From: Planctomycetia bacterium
Lineage (GTDB): Bacteria; Planctomycetota; Planctomycetia; Pirellulales; Thermoguttaceae
Assembly (NCBI GenBank): GCA_030539295.1
Contig: JAUNSJ010000009.1
Location: 62,001 to 126,000, forward strand
Direction: 5' to 3'
DNA length: 64,000 nucleotides
Shown: positions 45,784 through 54,895 of the stretch, piece by piece
Layout of the letters: every line of letters starts with the position of its first letter
How positions within the stretch are numbered: position 1 is the stretch's first letter
Notes under the pieces: generated by a model
What the model saw: the letters and a program-made list of their open reading frames with translations, nothing else
The model's database searches: none
What the model was told of the DNA's origin: nothing
Position numbers and translations under genes: made by a program

Positions 45784-47943
45784 TTACGGATAAACTGTTT
45801 TCAACCACAGCAAAAAGGCATCCTGTTGTTCTTTTTGGAAGCGGCAGATATCGTCAGGCGTCTGGATCTGGACCTGTTTTGCCGCTGTTTCGGTCTTTTG
45901 TACTGACTGAACGCAGTGGCGAACGGCGTCGACATTGGCAAAGCGGTCGCGAATTGGAGCATAGATTAGGCAGGGACGCGGCATAATGACCCTGATAATA
46001 TCGTCGTAGTCGAGCGGGGTTTCCTTTTCGCGGCCAATGAACAGCCCCAGTTTGGGGACTACGGCATGACAGTGACTCAACAGGGCCAGGCCGCCAGTGC
46101 GATTGGCTTGTGTTTGGTCACGAAACTGAGTCACTCCGGAAAAGGAAGCGACCGAGGTAATGCGGTCATCCAACGCTGCGGCGAACACGGCAACCATGCC
46201 GCCGTAACAGAATCCAGCCGCACAGATTTTCGTTGGGTCGGCTTGGGGAATGCTTGCGGCGGCCTGACCTTTACCCTCGAGCAGAAAGTCCAGGGCGGCC
46301 TGAACATCAGCGACTGCCTGACCCAATTTTGACCAGTGTGGATTTTGTTCGTAAAAAGTTCGATTCTTAAGAATCTCTTCCCCGAACCCGACCTGGTCCC
46401 ACGTCACAACCAGATATCCTTCCCCGGCAAGGCGCCAAGGGACGGTTGTTCCTTGTATTCCGTAGCCTTCATTGCTGCCTGTGGCGTAGCTCCACGGTCC
46501 GAGCCAGAGTACAGTCGCAAGATATTCTGTTCGGTCAGGGTCAAAATAAATATTCCCTTGACGACCGGAAGAAAAAGCAAAAGGCACACGTTTGCAATTG
46601 TCAACCCGACCGATATTCCGGTCCTCTTGCGGGATAAATAAATCGTCGGGATGGGTGAGGTGCCAGCAGGGAGCTTCCTGATATGTTGGATGTCCGAGTA
46701 GCCATTGCAATTTTTTAATTGTATCGTCTGTAGCAGGGACTTCAAGATCGTCTGAAGTTTGCAACGTGCGCCAATGATCCCAGTCAAAAGCGTGCAAAAG
46801 GTTCTCTTGATAGAATGATTTGTCGATGGTCTTGCGAAGGAACGCACAATCGAAGAAATCGAGATTGAATTGAACACGTTCCGGCAGAATGGGATTGTGG
46901 CCACCACGACGCCAAGCCAAAGTTATTTTGGATTCCGCGCCATGTAAGGCATAAGCTTTTTTTGCATTTAAATAACAGCGTTCAACAGCGAAGGTTTGAT
47001 CACCGTCGTCGTTAAAGGCTGTGTCAAGCATGAGATGTCGTGGTGCTATTGTTGCCAGCAGGGCATTGGCTTCAATGGGGAGTTCATTCTCCTTTCCATA
47101 ATATTCCTTTAAAGAAGGCAGAACCCAGCATTCGGGGACATCTTCCGGGGACACGGACTCCGACCATGTTTGCCGGCCGGAAAACCGATAAGAAGCGGCC
47201 GTTGGCACTCCACTGCTCCTGGCAACAACGCAAGAGAAGCGAGAATCGAACGCGGCGGCGTAAATGGCCATTTTCCCATAGCGCGAATGACCCATAATAC
47301 CGATCTGATTCGGATAAATCTTTACCACGCAATCAGGAGACAACAGGTAATCCAGACAACGACTTGCCAGCCACGCCTGAATCGCAAGCGAGGAGGACCA
47401 GGTTGCCTCCGGATACTCATTTTTGAATATTTTCCAAACATTTTCATAGTTTGGAAATGCCTCTTCTTTCTGATTGGCATCAACACCCGGGAAATAACAG
47501 ACGACATAGCCTCGTCGCACAGCTTCGTCGGCCCAGGGAATCTGATAGTATCGGGGCGCGAGGAGTAGAAGTGGGAACGGACCTGGTCCGGCGGGAATTC
47601 GCAAGGTGAGTTCAAACGAGGCCTGGTGCGGCGTATCGAACGTGACCTTGATTCGCTTGACCGTTTCTGTGTTACTCTGTTGACGATCGAGTTCCGAAGC
47701 TGCGATCACGGCGGGAACGTGCTCCGGGAAACGACCGAGATACGTATCGCAAAACAGAGTATGAATTTCTGAAACGCGTGACGGCCAATCCTCAACAGAA
47801 CGGACTTTGTGTCCATTGCAAAAAGTTAACGCGTCGGGTTCTTCAAATGATGAAACAGAAGGTGCGTCCGCTCCTGCTTCTGCCACGACGACAAAGAGAA
47901 GTACGAAGACACAAACTTTAATGGCATTCACATGCATATACAT
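45784..47943 (-). CDS. Exported double alpha/beta hydrolase: CE15-like plus dienelactone-hydrolase-like
   Basis: This 719-residue protein has a signal peptide and two hydrolase folds. The first (about 40-390) has the nucleophile loop IGIMGHSRYGKMA with Ser220 and a late His in WRRGGHNP, the pattern of CE15 glucuronoyl esterases, which cut lignin- or glucuronate-linked xylan esters. The second (about 430-719) has AAGFCYGGMVA, where the nucleophile position is Cys579, as in dienelactone hydrolases. The substrate is unknown; a polysaccharide-ester role fits the secretion and operon position (after DUF1559 and a lipoprotein). Confidence 0.82.
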   Translation of the reverse strand: MYMHVNAIKVCVFVLLFVVVAEAGADAPSVSSFEEPDALTFCNGHKVRSVEDWPSRVSEIHTLFCDTYLGRFPEHVPAVIAASELDRQQSNTETVKRIKVTFDTPHQASFELTLRIPAGPGPFPLLLLAPRYYQIPWADEAVRRGYVVCYFPGVDANQKEEAFPNYENVWKIFKNEYPEATWSSSLAIQAWLASRCLDYLLSPDCVVKIYPNQIGIMGHSRYGKMAIYAAAFDSRFSCVVARSSGVPTAASYRFSGRQTWSESVSPEDVPECWVLPSLKEYYGKENELPIEANALLATIAPRHLMLDTAFNDDGDQTFAVERCYLNAKKAYALHGAESKITLAWRRGGHNPILPERVQFNLDFFDCAFLRKTIDKSFYQENLLHAFDWDHWRTLQTSDDLEVPATDDTIKKLQWLLGHPTYQEAPCWHLTHPDDLFIPQEDRNIGRVDNCKRVPFAFSSGRQGNIYFDPDRTEYLATVLWLGPWSYATGSNEGYGIQGTTVPWRLAGEGYLVVTWDQVGFGEEILKNRTFYEQNPHWSKLGQAVADVQAALDFLLEGKGQAAASIPQADPTKICAAGFCYGGMVAVFAAALDDRITSVASFSGVTQFRDQTQANRTGGLALLSHCHAVVPKLGLFIGREKETPLDYDDIIRVIMPRPCLIYAPIRDRFANVDAVRHCVQSVQKTETAAKQVQIQTPDDICRFQKEQQDAFLLWLKTVYP

Positions 47944-48030
47944 ATTGCTTCCCGGTAAATAGACTCTTATGTCGGCGCGTCATTATGCTCGTGCCGACAT
48001 GATTATACAGGAGCTGCCGAACGGAAAAAG

Positions 48031-48447
48031 TCAAATGGAATCGGTATGAAAATCGAAATTCGCTTCTGACGAACCGCTGGCTGATACTTCGAACGTAGTT
48101 GACCCGTCGAAGGCTGATTTTGGCAGTTTATAGGGAGACGGATCGCCGTTGAGTACGTTTTTCGGCGGGTTCGGATTCACCCAGCCCAGACGCACCTGAA
48201 AGTGCCCGATGGGACAGCCCGTTTTTCCCGATTCTGTTGTCAGTGTGTACTTGCCATTGGCATCGGTGAGTCCGGTTGCGCCTGTTGTGACTCCATTAGT
48301 TTCCAGAGTAAAACTCACTCGATGGTCTGGCAGTGGTTGGCCGTCCAAGGTGACAACCCCGGAAACGCACGACGTCTTTTCGCCACATCCCGTCTGGCAG
48401 AGAGTCAACAGGACGGCGCATACTAATAGGGCTTTTATGCTTTTCAT
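48031..48447 (-). CDS. Transthyretin-like lipoprotein
   Basis: This 138-residue lipoprotein has lipobox CQTGC, followed by the repeated sandwich pattern SGVVTLDGQPLPDHRVSFTL and GLTDANGKYTLTTESGKTG. It is the second gene of the operon led by the DUF1559 gene at 49664. An intra-operon hairpin (48490-48525) precedes it. Confidence 0.8.
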   Translation of the reverse strand: MKSIKALLVCAVLLTLCQTGCGEKTSCVSGVVTLDGQPLPDHRVSFTLETNGVTTGATGLTDANGKYTLTTESGKTGCPIGHFQVRLGWVNPNPPKNVLNGDPSPYKLPKSAFDGSTTFEVSASGSSEANFDFHTDSI

Positions 48448-48489
48448 TCTATGATACCTCGTAAATAAAAAATTTGTTTATTAAAGAGA

Positions 48490-48525
48490 CGTTGAGGGGA
48501 CGTGGGTAGTCTTGTCCCCTCAACG
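48490..48525 (-). terminator. Intra-operon hairpin after DUF1559
   Basis: A perfect 12-bp stem CGTTGAGGGGAC / GTCCCCTCAACG with a 12-nt loop lies just after the DUF1559 stop. The T run on the minus strand comes late, so partial termination or mRNA protection is more likely than a full stop. It may set the ratio of DUF1559 to downstream products. Confidence 0.6.
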
Positions 48526-48534
48526 CAGGACGTA

Positions 48535-49664
48535 CTACAGAGATTTACTCTCTCCGCTTTGCATGGCGCAGAGATAGCAGTACAGTTGCTTGTCAATCGA
48601 TTCGGAGATGAACGAGACCGACCCATCGGCGCGACCGGCGTTAATACCTCCCGAATGATACGAGCCGGCGACCCGCTGGTGAATCTGGGGTTCTCCACCC
48701 GAGGCGACCAGGGCAATCTCCGAAAGTGCATCGAATTTGGGTTGTGTTAAAGTTGACTCGAACGACAGTGCCCGTGGAAATGCATTGTGTAAAACGTGGC
48801 ATGATAATCCAATGAAATAGGTGGCGCGACGATAGGCTGTCGTCTGTAAATCTTTTGAATTCCCGCGCTCGACGATAACAAGCGTATTGCTTGTCCCATC
48901 CGTTATGGACGCCATATTGGAAAATTGTTTAATGCGGCCATCGGCGGTCGATTCCGGAATCACCGCGTGATAGACCCCGATGGATTCAGAATTCGTAATT
49001 GAACTGGCATCGTTGCAGTCCCAGGTCCCGGTCGTCCCGGAACCGGCACAGACGCTGGTGGACCATCCGCAGACGGCACGATAGGAGATACTCCGCCTTT
49101 TCCCGGGATAAAGCTCGCTGTTATTCCAGCCACTATTTATTGTACCCACATCGACCAATTGACCGGCGAAGGAGTCTGAAGGACAATTAAAAGCCGCTAC
49201 AAGAGTTTCTCCTAACTCCCAGTTACTAAGTTCCCCCTTGGGGTTATCCTTATCAGATAACATGTAGCTGAAATTGAACTGTTCAAAAAGAGAACTCTGT
49301 TCTATATAGGGGAGAATGGCAACTGTCCACAGATTCCCCGTATGATCCAAGTTGCTGACTTTGTCCATGGCTGTGGTCCCGTAATTGAGCGACCCCGCCG
49401 GAAAACTTTGGTACACATCGTGGTAATTCTGGAGCGAGAGGGAAAGCTGCTTGATCTTGTTCGTGCACTCCATACGCCTCGCCGCTTCGCGGGCAGCCTG
49501 AACAGCAGGTAAAAGAAGCGCGATTAAGATACCGATAATCGCAATAACCACCAAAAGTTCGACAAGTGTAAATGCAAGGATTCTTTTTAGAGCCCCTAAA
49601 GACCCCCCCCCCCGTAGTTTAACGAGACCAGCGAAATCATACTCTTCTTCATCGTCTTTGTCAT
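48535..49664 (-). CDS. DUF1559 prepilin-like protein, out of frame at a poly-G tract (apparently OFF)
   Basis: With 12 G the product has 376 residues: leader MTKTMKKSMISLVSLNYGGG onward, pilin-type signal, [20 protein letters not shown], and a C-terminal GGINAGRADGSVSFISESID. The ATG at 49664 has AAGGAG 7 nt upstream. With the 11 G present, reading from it gives 22 residues and a stop. The pilin frame continues upstream only to a TTG at 49731 without a site, and would encode an odd acidic leader (KDDEEEYDF). It heads an operon with a lipoprotein and the CE15-like hydrolase. A base-count error or frameshifting could also explain the mismatch. Confidence 0.85.
49603..49613 (-). repeat. Poly-G tract of 11 bases in the DUF1559 leader
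   Basis: It lies 17 codons after the ATG at 49664, in the same place and with nearly the same flanks (AAC TAC before, T after) as the tract at 45493. Confidence 0.9.
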
Positions 49665-49773
49665 TAGTTTTCTCCTTGAATTGAGAGTTGTTGTGACGCT
49701 TTGTAAAAAACTCTTGTTTTTTGAAAAACAAAGCGGCGAATATCGGTATAGAATCCCCGATATTTGTATGCTT

Positions 49774-49802
49774 ATTATAAACTGCGGTTAAATATCTGTC
49801 AA
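49774..49802 (-). promoter_or_regulatory. Consensus promoter of the DUF1559-CE15 operon
   Basis: On the minus strand TTGACA (49797-49802) and TATAAT (49774-49779), a perfect match with a 17-bp spacer. The leader to the ATG is about 105 nt. Confidence 0.8.
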
Positions 49803-49950
49803 TGACACAGAATCGCCAAAAAGTACCAGATTTGCGACAAAAACACCCTAATTTGACAGTCCGGACGCAAGAGCAGTCACTTCTCGAACGGATTTACCCC
49901 TGCTCCGGACTGCGATTTGGGCTTTTGTACAGGCGAATCCGAATTGTATC

Positions 49951-50580
49951 TTATCGAAACGGAAAGAAAACGAAAACGGCGGCGTCCCAAAGAGCGTGTG
50001 AGACGATCAGGGCCGGGAGCGACCGCGGATAAAGTCGAAACAGGATCGACCAAACACAGCCCAAAAGGGCAGCCGCGGCTAAAAGCATCAGATTGAACGA
50101 AAAAATATGGACGAGTGTATAGACAGCTACAGCTATTAGGACAGCCGCGTTCTTACCGTAGAGGTCGGCGAGCGAGCGCTGGACGTAGCCTCGCCAAAAA
50201 ATCTCCTCCGCAGGACCAATGATCAGTAATAACAGGAGAGCTATGACCACAGGCGACGTTCCTTCCCGGAGTGTGTAGACATCGGCAATCTGCCGGGGAG
50301 CGAAATGAAAGATAATCCCGCTCGCCTTGTCCCCAAGCCAAAAGACACACCAAAGGAACGCGGCTAACAAGGCACCGTAAGCCAGGGCACGGGGCGTGAA
50401 TCGCAAAATACCACGCCAGTCGCGACGAAAACTGAAGGCCATGGTCAATAAGAGCATAGCCGACACGCTCATCATTGGCCAGAATGGAATTAGGGACGCC
50501 GTCCAGGGAGAGAACATGACGAACCAGAGCAGAAAGGCGATTAGTATTGAAATTAACAATTTGTGTTTTTGTGTGTTCAT
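49951..50580 (-). CDS. CPBP/Rce1-type intramembrane metalloprotease
   Basis: This 209-residue membrane protein has about six to seven hydrophobic segments. Conserved motifs are PAEEIFWRGYVQ (EExxxR), TLVHIFSFN (HxxxN) and VSHALWD, which ligate the metal in CAAX-protease/bacteriocin-processing proteins. The substrate is unknown. It stands between the DUF1559 operon and menA on the minus strand; the spacing suggests independent transcription. Confidence 0.88.
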   Translation of the reverse strand: MNTQKHKLLISILIAFLLWFVMFSPWTASLIPFWPMMSVSAMLLLTMAFSFRRDWRGILRFTPRALAYGALLAAFLWCVFWLGDKASGIIFHFAPRQIADVYTLREGTSPVVIALLLLLIIGPAEEIFWRGYVQRSLADLYGKNAAVLIAVAVYTLVHIFSFNLMLLAAAALLGCVWSILFRLYPRSLPALIVSHALWDAAVFVFFPFR

Positions 50581-50690
50581 TGTTGCTCTCTTTGCAGTAA
50601 GAGAATGGCAGACAGTCGAATCATTTTTTATGGAACATGTCGTTTCAAAACGGTCCGGCGTCTGTGTGGCACTCTGTTGTTCGTAATGGC

Positions 50691-51563
50691 TTAATGCCCT
50701 ATCTGTGGTAATAGCGATACTGTTATAAAAATGGAAAAAACCGTTTGTAATCGCGCTGTTATGCGGTCGAGACTGTCAAGTTGCCGCGTGTCGGTTACGG
50801 TATGGACTGCCGCTCGCGCCATGGGTAGGGTAATCAAAATAATCAGCGAGGTCAAAGGGAGAATTCCCGAAAAACCGTAACCGCCAATTAAGAGATAGGG
50901 CGTGATAATCAAAAAACGATAGAAGTGTGAGGCGTTTCGCGGGCCGAGCCAAAGTGCAAACGTGTGAACGCCTGCCGCCTGATCGTGCGTCTGGTCGCGA
51001 ATATCGTTGGCATGTAAAATCGCGGTCGTCAGCAGTCCAATGGGGAGAGAAAGTAGCAGGCACTCCCACGAAAGCTGACAGGTGAGTGTGTATTCTGTTC
51101 CCAAGGCGATGCCCGGTCCGAAAATAACAAAAATCAGGAAAACACCGGCGCCACGGAACTTCAATGCATAATAGAAAAACGTTGCCACACATCCGGCCAG
51201 GCCCAAGTAGAAGAGAAAAGGACCACTAAGCCACGCGAGATAAAGCCCTGATAACGACCCTATTGCCAGGATAATCAGACCATAAAGCAGAATTGTTCGC
51301 GGTCGAAAAATCTTGTCCGGAAGTGTGCGGGAACCGGCCGTCTCAACCGTATCGACGCCAAACGAGAAATCGAAATAATCACTGATCAGATTGCCTGCCA
51401 GCTGAAATAAAACGGCCGACAGCAAAACCAGAGGCGCCAAGCTCCATCTTGCTTCCGCATGATGACCGTAAAGCCAGGAGGCAATCACAATAACAGGAGC
51501 CGCAGACGCGGGGATTGACCACGGTCGCGTTGCGGTTAGCCATTTTTTTAGTTCTGTGCTCAT
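50691..51563 (-). CDS. menA: 1,4-dihydroxy-2-naphthoate prenyltransferase-like (UbiA family)
   Basis: This 290-residue membrane enzyme has about eight to nine segments. It begins TATRPWSIPASAAPV, as MenA does, and has the prenyl-diphosphate Asp-rich motif NLISDYFDFSFGVD and the second motif HANDIRDQTHD. MenA attaches the prenyl tail in menaquinone synthesis. A general UbiA prenyltransferase with another aromatic acceptor is possible, since no other men gene is near. Confidence 0.85.
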   Translation of the reverse strand: MSTELKKWLTATRPWSIPASAAPVIVIASWLYGHHAEARWSLAPLVLLSAVLFQLAGNLISDYFDFSFGVDTVETAGSRTLPDKIFRPRTILLYGLIILAIGSLSGLYLAWLSGPFLFYLGLAGCVATFFYYALKFRGAGVFLIFVIFGPGIALGTEYTLTCQLSWECLLLSLPIGLLTTAILHANDIRDQTHDQAAGVHTFALWLGPRNASHFYRFLIITPYLLIGGYGFSGILPLTSLIILITLPMARAAVHTVTDTRQLDSLDRITARLQTVFSIFITVSLLPQIGH

Positions 51564-51776
51564 GAGTCTCGTTAGTATCGTTGAAGTTTAAGGGGGGATG
51601 TGTTCTTCTATATGCGATGGTTTTGCTCTCGTGAACGTTTGCGTAGAACTCTGCCGGACTCGCGTCACGCCTTGGGAACGTAGCCCACACCGCAGGCAGT
51701 GCCCGCACCGCACAGGTATCAATAGAATAACATTTTCGGTTGATTCTGTCAAGTCCGGGACGACGCCATTTCCCCG

Positions 51777-53060
51777 CTACCCGGCGTCTTTGCTGTCGAG
51801 ATGGGTCCTTTTTTCTTTGTGGGGGGGCGCAACGTCGGATTCCGGGACGAGGTGCGGCTGCTTGCGGAACTTGCCCGGACGGATACCCGTCTTGCGAACG
51901 AAGGCTTCACTCAAGCGCTGCGGATGATTAAAGCCGCTCTTGATAGCGATTTCCTCAATGCTCAAGTTCGTAGTTCGCAGGAGAATTTTCGCAATTTCAA
52001 TCTTCTCATTAAGAATCTGCTCCAGAACCGTCTTATTCAGTTCGACGCGAAAGAGTCGCTGAAGTTTCGTCGTGGAGAGGTCGACGCACGCGGCAACGTC
52101 CGGAACGGAAATGTCGTACCGAGCGTTTTCCCGTATGAATTCCAATGCCTGTTGTATGACCGGATGCGCCACTTTGTACACCTGCGTCGACGTTCGAACG
52201 GCTATGCCGAGAGGCGGAATATAACGCTCATAATGCCCAAGCTCTTCTCCGTTCATTGCGCGGGCCAGGAGTTCCGCTGCGCGATAGCCGATTTCCTTTG
52301 AGTTCAAAATAACGCCACTTATGGTCGGCGAGACCATTTCACAGGCAATTTCCTCATTATCGCCGGAGATGATGGCCACGACTTCCGGGACGCTTAAATG
52401 CACCGCCTCGGCCTCCTCCAGCAGCTGTATCGCGCGAAAGGAATTACAGGCAAGAATGCCAACCGGCTTCGGCAGCGCGCGAATCCAGGCCTGAATCCGT
52501 GGCCGTTCACGCTCCCATGTACTATTGCGATATTCAAAGCGGTTGTCCACAATGCGGTCGTCGAATCGCAATCCTTTGAAAACACTACACGTGCCGCCAC
52601 TTTCGCGTATTCGGTCGCAAAATCCGCGGCAGCGCTCGTCTGACCAGAGATAACCCTGCTGTCCGATGTACCCGAATTCACTGTAGTCGCGCTCAAGAAG
52701 ATGCTCCGCCGCCATACGCCCGACGGCAACCTGGTCATTATATAATAAGGGCAGGCCCAGCGACGGCACGCGTTCATTCAAATCAATGACCGGAATGCCT
52801 GTCTTGCGGGAAAAATCGTACATCTCCTCCGACGAAATACGCGAGATAATTCCGTCGCCTCGCCAATGCCGCAGCCAAGGCGGAAATTGCCATCGCGAAA
52901 ATTCATAGTCCAAATGGATACGCCAGGGACCATTCTCTTTCGCGTACTGCGTTATTCCCTGGAGCACTTCCCGCCCGTACGCATTGGCCAGCGAGACAAA
53001 GACGGCGACCTTTTTTGCCTGTCGGCCCTTATTTTGACGTGCTTGTGTCGATATGTTCAT
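51777..53060 (-). CDS. XylR-type transcriptional activator (sugar sensor plus AraC domain)
   Basis: This 427-residue regulator has an N-terminal LacI-like sugar-binding fold (about 20-285: VAVFVSLANAYGREVLQGI, VAAIISGDNEEIACEMVSP) and a C-terminal AraC/XylS domain with two helix-turn-helix units (about 305-405: DVAACVDLSTTKLQRLFR, IEEIAIKSGFNHPQRLSEAF). The layout is that of XylR. It is encoded divergently from the sugar operon at 53344. A 38-bp element at 53181 recurs at 58538 upstream of a second operon, so it probably activates both. The inducer is unknown. Confidence 0.88.
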   Translation of the reverse strand: MNISTQARQNKGRQAKKVAVFVSLANAYGREVLQGITQYAKENGPWRIHLDYEFSRWQFPPWLRHWRGDGIISRISSEEMYDFSRKTGIPVIDLNERVPSLGLPLLYNDQVAVGRMAAEHLLERDYSEFGYIGQQGYLWSDERCRGFCDRIRESGGTCSVFKGLRFDDRIVDNRFEYRNSTWERERPRIQAWIRALPKPVGILACNSFRAIQLLEEAEAVHLSVPEVVAIISGDNEEIACEMVSPTISGVILNSKEIGYRAAELLARAMNGEELGHYERYIPPLGIAVRTSTQVYKVAHPVIQQALEFIRENARYDISVPDVAACVDLSTTKLQRLFRVELNKTVLEQILNEKIEIAKILLRTTNLSIEEIAIKSGFNHPQRLSEAFVRKTGIRPGKFRKQPHLVPESDVAPPHKEKRTHLDSKDAG

Positions 53061-53142
53061 GTTATAAAACCTTGTCAGCCATCGATATGTTATCAGTCCC
53101 CCCGACTAAAAAACAGCGTCTTTCAATACTTGGAACAACTCA

Positions 53143-53171
53143 ATTATATCATACGACTCAAGTCGAGGCAA
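53143..53171 (-). promoter_or_regulatory. Promoter of the XylR-type gene
   Basis: On the minus strand TTGCCT (53166-53171) and TATAAT (53143-53148) are spaced 17 bp apart. It ends 10 bp from the shared operator, so activator binding could also repress or adjust its own gene. Confidence 0.6.
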
Positions 53172-53180
53172 GAGGTGTAG

Positions 53181-53218
53181 TGCACAAAACCGGATAAATT
53201 CTATCGAAAACGCGATTG
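53181..53218 (+). promoter_or_regulatory. Shared 38-bp operator, copy 1
   Basis: It contains TGCACAAAACCGGATAAA (53181-53198) identical to 58538-58555, followed by a less strict part including TCGAA and ATTG that runs into the -35 box. The position just upstream of the -35 box is typical for AraC-type activators. Confidence 0.65.
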
Positions 53219-53243
53219 AAAAATCTGCGATTGCGGGTATTAT
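53216..53243 (+). promoter_or_regulatory. Promoter of the sugar-catabolic operon
   Basis: TTGAAA (53216-53221) and TATTAT (53238-53243) are spaced 16 bp apart; the operator abuts the -35 box. Confidence 0.65.
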
Positions 53244-53343
53244 AGAGTCAACGGTGGTGAGAAACGTTTTTTACGCGTCGAAGTAGGACGAGAAGAGGTT
53301 CTGCCGTTGACAAGAAAGTGCGACTATTAAGGAAAAGGAGCGT

Positions 53344-54111
53344 ATGATGCAAGTTTGCTTAAAAGACAAGGTGTGTGTGGTTACCGGGTCGGCCAAGAGT
53401 ATCGGTTACGGGGTTGCCCAGGCGTATTCTGAATCTGGAGCCAAGGTCGTTATGATCGATATTGACCCGGCCGTGATGGACTCTGCTGCCCGGCTTGGTG
53501 CCCGGGGTTATGTCCTCGATATAACGAAGCGAGCGGACGTTTTGAAAGTTTTTTCGGAAATTGCGACGGAAATCGGACCCGTTTATGCTTTGGCGAACGT
53601 TGCCGGCGCGGTGGACCAGGCCCCCTTTACGGAAATTACGGAAGAGGCCATGGACCGTATGATGCGGGTTAATGTAAGCGGGACCCTCTTCTGCTGCCAA
53701 GGGGCCGTTGCCAGTATGCGGACTCTTGGTCAGGGGCGGATCATCAATTTCTCCTCGAAATCGGGCAAGACGGGCTCTGCGCTCATGGCTCACTATTCCG
53801 CGGCCAAAGGAGCTGTTATTGCCTTGACACACGCATTGGCCTTTGAACTTGCAAAAGATAAAATCAACGTGAATTGCCTCTGTCCAGGCATAACCGACGC
53901 GACAGGCGTCTGGAGCGAGGTCAGTAAAGGGTATGTGAAAAACATGCACAAAAGCCGCGAAGAAATTATCGATATCTTTACGGCAAAAATCCCGCTTAAG
54001 CGTTTGACTTCCATTGAGGACGTTGTTGCCTGGGTCCTCTTCCTCACGGAACAGGGCGACTACTGCACTGGCCAAGCCTTTAATATTTCCGGTGGGCGCG
54101 AAGTTCACTGA
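53344..54111 (+). CDS. Short-chain dehydrogenase/reductase
   Basis: This 255-residue NAD(P)-dependent oxidoreductase has nucleotide-binding GSAKSIGYGVA, structural LANVAG, catalytic Ser in NFSSKSG and Tyr-Lys in HYSAAKG, and NCLCPGI. It probably oxidises a sugar alcohol or sugar acid; the substrate cannot be read. The first gene of the sugar operon. Two adjacent ATGs (53344, 53347) follow AAAGGAG; the second has better spacing. Confidence 0.9.
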   Translation: MMQVCLKDKVCVVTGSAKSIGYGVAQAYSESGAKVVMIDIDPAVMDSAARLGARGYVLDITKRADVLKVFSEIATEIGPVYALANVAGAVDQAPFTEITEEAMDRMMRVNVSGTLFCCQGAVASMRTLGQGRIINFSSKSGKTGSALMAHYSAAKGAVIALTHALAFELAKDKINVNCLCPGITDATGVWSEVSKGYVKNMHKSREEIIDIFTAKIPLKRLTSIEDVVAWVLFLTEQGDYCTGQAFNISGGREVH

Positions 54112-54153
54112 TACACGACATTGTAAGATACAAGAAAAGTGAAAAGGTAAAAT

Positions 54154-54822
54154 ATGAAAATAGCACGTTATCTCGACCACGCTGTGCTCAAGCCGGAATT
54201 AACCCGGCAAGAAGCAGAAGAGGCTATAAAACTTGGAATTTCGTACGAGGTGCGGACCGTGTGCGTGCGCCCGTGCGATCTTGAGCTTGCAGTGGCCCTG
54301 TGTCAAGGGACGCAAACGGAAGTTTCCGTCGTTCTGAACTTTCCCCACGGCTGCTCCAGTACCGCGATCAAAGCAGCCGAGGCACGCGACTACTCGCAAA
54401 AGGGAGCCCGTGAACTGGATATGGTCGCCAACTACGGCTGGATTCGGTCCGGACTCTACGACCTGGTGGAGCAGGATATTCGCGCCGTCGTCGAAGCGGC
54501 CCAGCCCTTTAACGTAACGGTCAAAGTTATTCTGGAAACGAGCCAATTGACCCTGGAACAAATAGCACGAGCGACGCAAGCCGCCATTGCCGCCGGCGCC
54601 GCGTTCGTCAAGACCTCAACCGGATTTAACGGACCGGGAGCTACAGAAGAGGCCGTCGACGTCATGCTCAAGACGTCGCAAGGACGAATCAAAGTCAAGC
54701 CGTCCGGAGGAATTCGCGACGCCGCTCGCGCCGCCATGTTCGTCAAAATGGGTGCTGACCGGCTCGGCGTCAACTACACCAGTACGCCGGAAATTTGCAA
54801 GTCGGCCGCCGGTAACCCATAA
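54154..54822 (+). CDS. deoC: Deoxyribose-phosphate aldolase family protein
   Basis: This 222-residue class I aldolase has the Schiff-base Lys in FVKTSTGF, a second Lys in VKPSGGIRD and the VVLNFPHG segment. DeoC reversibly cleaves 2-deoxyribose-5-phosphate to glyceraldehyde-3-phosphate and acetaldehyde. Here it lies among sugar dehydrogenases and an FGGY kinase rather than nucleoside genes, so it may act on another phosphorylated sugar. AAAAGGT precedes the start. Confidence 0.85.
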   Translation: MKIARYLDHAVLKPELTRQEAEEAIKLGISYEVRTVCVRPCDLELAVALCQGTQTEVSVVLNFPHGCSSTAIKAAEARDYSQKGARELDMVANYGWIRSGLYDLVEQDIRAVVEAAQPFNVTVKVILETSQLTLEQIARATQAAIAAGAAFVKTSTGFNGPGATEEAVDVMLKTSQGRIKVKPSGGIRDAARAAMFVKMGADRLGVNYTSTPEICKSAAGNP

Positions 54823-54895
54823 AGGTAACACATAAAATCGATCGAAGAGCCTTTACAAACGATACTAAAAGACAGACCTGTATTTTGCGGAGAGA

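Noticed and set aside
51821-51827. Seven-G run at the end of the XylR-type gene
   Set aside because: Too short to be notable, and near the 3' end of the gene, where slippage would change little.
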